Assembly (NCBI GenBank): GCA_001751225.1
Contig: MAXT01000265.1
Location: forward strand, 1-6,149
Length of the DNA: 6,149 nucleotides
Direction: 5' to 3'
Source of the DNA: Desulfuromonadales bacterium C00003107
GTDB taxonomy: Bacteria > Desulfobacterota > Desulfuromonadia > Desulfuromonadales > Syntrophotaleaceae
Shown here: piece by piece, positions 5,482 through 6,149 of the stretch
Position numbering within the stretch: the first letter of the stretch is position 1
Layout: every line of letters begins with the position of its first letter
Program-made: the position numbers and the translations under genes
The notes under the pieces: model-generated
Told to the model about the DNA's origin: nothing
Databases searched by the model: none
Seen by the model: only the letters and a program-made list of their open reading frames with translations

Positions 5482-5529
5482 AAAAATGGCCCCGAAAACA
5501 GTTGATTTCATTAGGCGTGTGCCATTTTT
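5482..5529. repeat. Inverted repeat AAAAATGGC with 30-nt spacer
   Basis: AAAAATGGC (5482-5490) is complementary to GCCATTTTT (5521-5529). A second pair, GTTGAT (5501-5506) with ATCAAC (5531-5536), and a third, GGCCC (5488-5492) with GGGCC (5538-5542), interleave with it, so alternative folds compete. A small structured RNA is possible but unproven. Confidence 0.35.
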
Positions 5530-5611
5530 CATCAACAGGGCCCCCTGAAGGCCGAAATTGCAGCTTAATATGTTTATGCTAATTTCTAATCTGGAGGGAG
5601 AAGCTAAAAAT

Positions 5612-5621
5612 CCCCCCCCCC
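5612..5621. repeat. Homopolymeric C10 tract
   Basis: Ten consecutive C residues follow AAAAAT and precede TTATTTATTAGGG. Runs of this length are prone to slippage. No gene start is close enough to be switched by it, so a regulatory role is unclear and a sequencing error in length is possible. Confidence 0.6.
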
Positions 5622-5796
5622 TTATTTATTAGGGTCGCTAAAATAGCCTATACCTCGTTTTGCTAACCCGCAGATTGCTGTTGCATGGGGTTCATCTGGT
5701 TTTGTTCCGGAGTCTCAGCGGGCAGAAGTCGCTGCAATTTAAATCATGGGACGGCCAGATTAAGGGAACGTGGGAGTGGTGTTGTCCGACTGCGGG

Positions 5797-5812
5797 GCAA
5801 GCAAGCAAGCAA
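5797..5812. repeat. Tetranucleotide repeat (GCAA)4
   Basis: Four exact GCAA units end 2 bp before the complement of the EAL stop codon (5815-5817), that is, just after the stop on the coding strand. Slippage here would not change the EAL protein, so a phase-variation role for this gene is unlikely. Confidence 0.7.
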
Positions 5813-5814
5813 GG

Positions 5815-6149
5815 TCACACATAGTGGTTTGCTGAGGCCAGGAGGGCGGCAATTGATTGAGCAGAGACGGGTTTGCTAAACAGGTAACCCTGCATTTCAT
5901 CGCAGTGGTGCTCGGTTAAAAAATCCCGCTGTAGGGGCGTTTCAACCCCTTCGGCCACCACCCGCAGGCCCAGACCTTGAGCCATGGCGAGGATGGTGCT
6001 GACGATGGCTGTATCGTTTTCGTCCACCATCAGGCCATCGACAAAGGAACGGTCGATCTTTATTTCGTCGATGGGAAAGCGCTTGAGGTAACTCAAGGAG
6101 GAGTAACCGGTTCCGAAGTCGTCCAGGGAGATTCGCAGTCCTAACTCTT
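5815..6149 (-). CDS. EAL-domain cyclic-di-GMP phosphodiesterase, C-terminal fragment
   Basis: The frame is open from the window edge, with 110 codons visible, and ends at TGA (5815-5817). The visible part is the second half of an EAL domain: ISLDDFGTGYSSL (the DDFG loop with metal-binding Asp residues), then IKIDRSFV with the catalytic Lys, VVAEGVET with its conserved Glu, and MQGYLFSKPV with the conserved Gln. All match active phosphodiesterases, which linearise cyclic-di-GMP to pGpG. The EAL signature itself and any N-terminal sensor or GGDEF domain are outside the window, so a GGDEF-EAL hybrid is possible. The gene runs in the same direction as the large cyclase but is separated from it by a long gap, so co-transcription is doubtful. 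Confidence 0.9.
   Translation of the reverse strand, partial: ELGLRISLDDFGTGYSSLSYLKRFPIDEIKIDRSFVDGLMVDENDTAIVSTILAMAQGLGLRVVAEGVETPLQRDFLTEHHCDEMQGYLFSKPVSAQSIAALLASANHYV

Larger units (their letters stand above)
5150..5814. other. Long intergenic region with palindromes and low-complexity tracts
   Basis: No convincing gene lies in this stretch of about 665 bp between the EAL gene and the large cyclase. It is visibly more A+T-rich than the genes around it. It contains the ACAAT-type repeats near 5237-5269, an A8 run (5281-5288), CACGGGA/TCCCGTG (5338-5344 and 5357-5363), a 12-bp palindrome CCATTTAAATGG (5375-5386), a 9-bp inverted repeat (5482-5490 and 5521-5529), a C10 run (5612-5621) and (GCAA)4 next to the EAL stop. 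I see no clear terminator behind the EAL gene. A small RNA or a decayed insertion would fit, but nothing proves either. Confidence 0.5.

Noticed and set aside
5314..5532. Possible 72-residue - strand protein with a hydrophobic N-terminal segment (ATG at 5530-5532)
   Set aside because: The Shine-Dalgarno is weak (a G-run about 9 nt away), third codon positions are A/T-rich unlike the neighbours, the part after the hydrophobic segment resembles no protein I know, and it spans several palindromes. It could be real but is not supported.
5685..5879. 64-codon + strand frame
   Set aside because: It runs through the (GCAA)4 repeat and into the antisense of the EAL gene and has no ribosome binding site.
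1..6149. Mobile elements, CRISPR arrays, tRNA or rRNA genes
   Set aside because: No transposase or integrase frame, no regularly spaced long repeat, and no tRNA- or rRNA-like sequence was found on either strand.

Overview
The window holds four complete or near-complete genes and pieces of two others. It comes from a Gram-negative bacterium of moderate G+C with many long, low-homology intergenic spacers. The mix of a tungstate-type periplasmic binding protein, several soluble PAS/GAF-GGDEF proteins and an EAL protein, plus TTG starts, fits an anaerobic or metal-reducing deltaproteobacterium (Desulfuromonadales-like, Geobacter/Desulfuromonas/Pelobacter). That placement is inference from gene content and protein style, with no 16S or other direct marker in the window.

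Layout from left to right. Positions 1-123 are the last 40 codons of an ADP-ribosylglycohydrolase-family protein on the + strand. It converges with a TupA-like (tungstate/oxyanion) periplasmic binding protein on the - strand (246-1097), which ends in a textbook UUCG-loop terminator. The binding protein has no permease or ATPase partner in the window. A regulatory-looking spacer (1098-1348) follows, with three inverted repeats. Next is a small basic conserved-looking protein of unknown function (1395-1589, -) with its own terminator and a strong extended -10 promoter embedded in a three-copy repeat.

From 1823 onward the window is a cyclic-di-GMP signalling cluster. A PAS-GGDEF diguanylate cyclase (1823-2722, +) converges on a large GAF-PAS-PAS-PAS-GGDEF diguanylate cyclase (2813-5149, -), and the two share a 17-bp-stem bidirectional terminator. 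After a gap of about 665 bp comes the 3' end of an EAL-domain phosphodiesterase gene (5815-6149, -). Both cyclases keep the GGEEF active site and an RxxD inhibitory site and lack membrane segments, so they should be cytosolic sensors with product feedback. The EAL fragment keeps the conserved second-half motifs. Makers and a breaker of c-di-GMP are therefore side by side, each with a separate control region.

The most unusual material is non-coding. It includes the triple TACCGCT repeat at the start site of the small gene, a Shine-Dalgarno sequence lying wholly inside a 12-bp palindrome in front of the TTG start of the PAS-GGDEF gene, a 17-bp palindrome beside the tupA-like ribosome binding site, and the 5150-5814 gap with several perfect palindromes, a C10 tract and a (GCAA)4 repeat. 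I see no mobile element, CRISPR array, tRNA or rRNA, and no clearly new multi-gene system.
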